12,903 bases of DNA from Verrucomicrobiota bacterium (GTDB lineage Bacteria > Verrucomicrobiota > Verrucomicrobiia > Verrucomicrobiales > DEV007). The notes beneath the pieces are model-generated. The model saw nothing but the letters and a program-made list of their open reading frames with translations, was not told the DNA's origin and did not search any database. The stretch is taken from contig JAQCER010000026.1 in assembly GCA_027618625.1 (NCBI GenBank), positions 1 through 12,903 on the forward strand, read 5' to 3'. Positions 12,336 through 12,903 of the stretch are shown piece after piece (within the stretch, counting starts at the first letter, position 1; every line of letters begins with the position of its first letter). The translations under genes and the position numbers were made by a program.

Positions 12336-12903
12336 TTACTTCCCTTTGCCGAGTTCTTCGTAGTATTTCTGCACCAGCTCTGAGTAGGCTTCGGGCACAG
12401 GGTCCTTGTCGATGGGTACCAGCTTCTGTTGATCATCCCCCAGTCGCGTCAGTTCGTCCTCAACGCGTGAGTTGAGTTCGCCGAGAGGATTGAGGACGTA
12501 ATTCTTGATCGTCTCCTGGGTTGGAACCTTGCTGGTGCGTTTCAGGTCGCGGAGCATTTCCTTTACGTCGTCCTTAATCTGACCAGCGGAACCCCGCATC
12601 TCCGGATCGTCGAGAATGTCTTGAACGTCGCCCAGTTTTTCTACCCAGTCCCGCATGGCTTCGTCGGGATCTTGAGGTGTTTGCTGCTGGCCGGTGGGAT
12701 TGTTGCCTGCCTGTGGCTGCCCCATGCCACTTGTTCCTCCGGCATTGGGAGATCCTGTGCCGTCAAGTGTAGGCCGTGGGCTGCGGCCCTGATCGCCGGG
12801 TTGCTGACCACCGGGTTGCTGACCACCGGGTTGCTGACCACCGGGTTGCTGACCACCGGGTTGTTGACCGCCGGGTTGTTGACCACCGGGTTGCTGTCCT
12901 GTT
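12336..12903 (-). CDS. C-terminal part of a Gly-Gln-Gln-Pro-repeat/helical protein (5' partial)
   Basis: The frame is open from the TAA at 12336-12338 to the right edge of the window, so the start lies beyond 12903; the ATG at 12725 is internal. The visible part begins with a GQQPG pentapeptide repeat (7 units), then a Gly/Pro/Asn/Gln-rich linker. It ends in a charged, helical domain of about 110 residues finishing VPEAYSELVQKYYEELGKGK. Long proteins with Gln-rich linkers and a similar 'VPxxYxxxVxxYY' end (DUF4175-like) often precede VWA/GATase proteins in PVC and related bacteria, so this is probably the same type, but the defining N-terminal part is not in the window. It is first of the three visible genes of this block, 18 bases ahead of the VWA gene. 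Confidence 0.82.
   Translation of the reverse strand, partial: TGQQPGGQQPGGQQPGGQQPGGQQPGGQQPGGQQPGDQGRSPRPTLDGTGSPNAGGTSGMGQPQAGNNPTGQQQTPQDPDEAMRDWVEKLGDVQDILDDPEMRGSAGQIKDDVKEMLRDLKRTSKVPTQETIKNYVLNPLGELNSRVEDELTRLGDDQQKLVPIDKDPVPEAYSELVQKYYEELGKGK
12791..12895. repeat. 15-bp in-frame tandem repeat (7 units) encoding GQQPG
   Basis: Seven head-to-tail copies of GACCACCGGGTTGCT (+ strand). The first unit (12791-12805) and the two at 12851-12880 carry base changes that are mostly silent; the unit nearest the linker changes a Gln to Asp. The unit is a multiple of three, so copy-number changes keep the frame. There are no spacers, so this is not a CRISPR array. Confidence 0.92.

Noticed and set aside
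12791..12903. Possible CRISPR-like or short direct repeat array
   Set aside because: Units are 15 bp, contiguous with no spacers, and in frame as GQQPG codons; it is a coding minisatellite.

Overview
The window reads as a chromosomal segment of a moderately GC-rich Gram-negative bacterium, most likely a member of the Verrucomicrobiota or a related PVC-group lineage. This placement is an inference from gene content: a large von Willebrand factor A (VWA)/glutamine-amidotransferase-like membrane protein following a protein rich in Gly-Gln-Gln-Pro repeats, a caspase-like exported protein with EF-hand loops, and a radical SAM/DUF116/polyprenyl synthase cluster. No rRNA, tRNA, transposase, CRISPR array or phage gene was seen, so nothing marks the region as a recent insertion. 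The window is cut inside a gene at both ends.

Layout, left to right. (1) 1-1862 (+): the 3' part of a zinc-ribbon, single-span membrane protein; the frame is open to the left edge. (2) 1892-3103 (-): moeA, a molybdenum cofactor insertion enzyme, convergent with the first gene. (3) 3169-7738 (+): a compact four-gene unit with spacings of 8 nt, an 8 nt overlap, and 25 nt. It encodes a radical SAM enzyme, a small cysteine-rich protein resembling the N-terminus of heterodisulfide reductase subunit HdrA, a two-cluster ferredoxin with an extra N-terminal domain, and a fusion of DUF116 with a trans-polyprenyl diphosphate synthase. (4) 7767-8426 (-): a membrane protein that resembles the eukaryotic Mpv17/PMP22 family, starting at TTG. 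(5) 8427-8724: a gap with one doubtful 67-codon reading frame and a small inverted repeat. (6) 8725-12903 (-): three genes in one direction, transcribed from the right edge leftwards. They are the 3' end of a low-complexity/helical protein with a 15-bp tandem repeat, an 801-residue VWA/GATase-like membrane protein, and an exported caspase-like protein that seems to lack the catalytic cysteine.

The most interesting part is the four-gene unit at 3169-7738. Three proteins with iron-sulfur type cysteine motifs are made together with an isoprenoid chain synthase that is itself fused to a cysteine-rich DUF116 domain. The simplest reading is that the polyprenyl synthase makes a long isoprenoid chain and the radical SAM enzyme, fed with electrons by the ferredoxin and the HdrA-like protein, modifies it or the molecule it is attached to. 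The product is unknown to me, and I do not recognise this as a described pathway.

The right-hand three-gene block resembles the VWA-containing parts of MoxR/BatA-type (aerotolerance-like) clusters of PVC bacteria. It probably builds a cell-envelope complex, with the pseudo-caspase as an exported partner that is translationally coupled (ATGA overlap) to the VWA protein.
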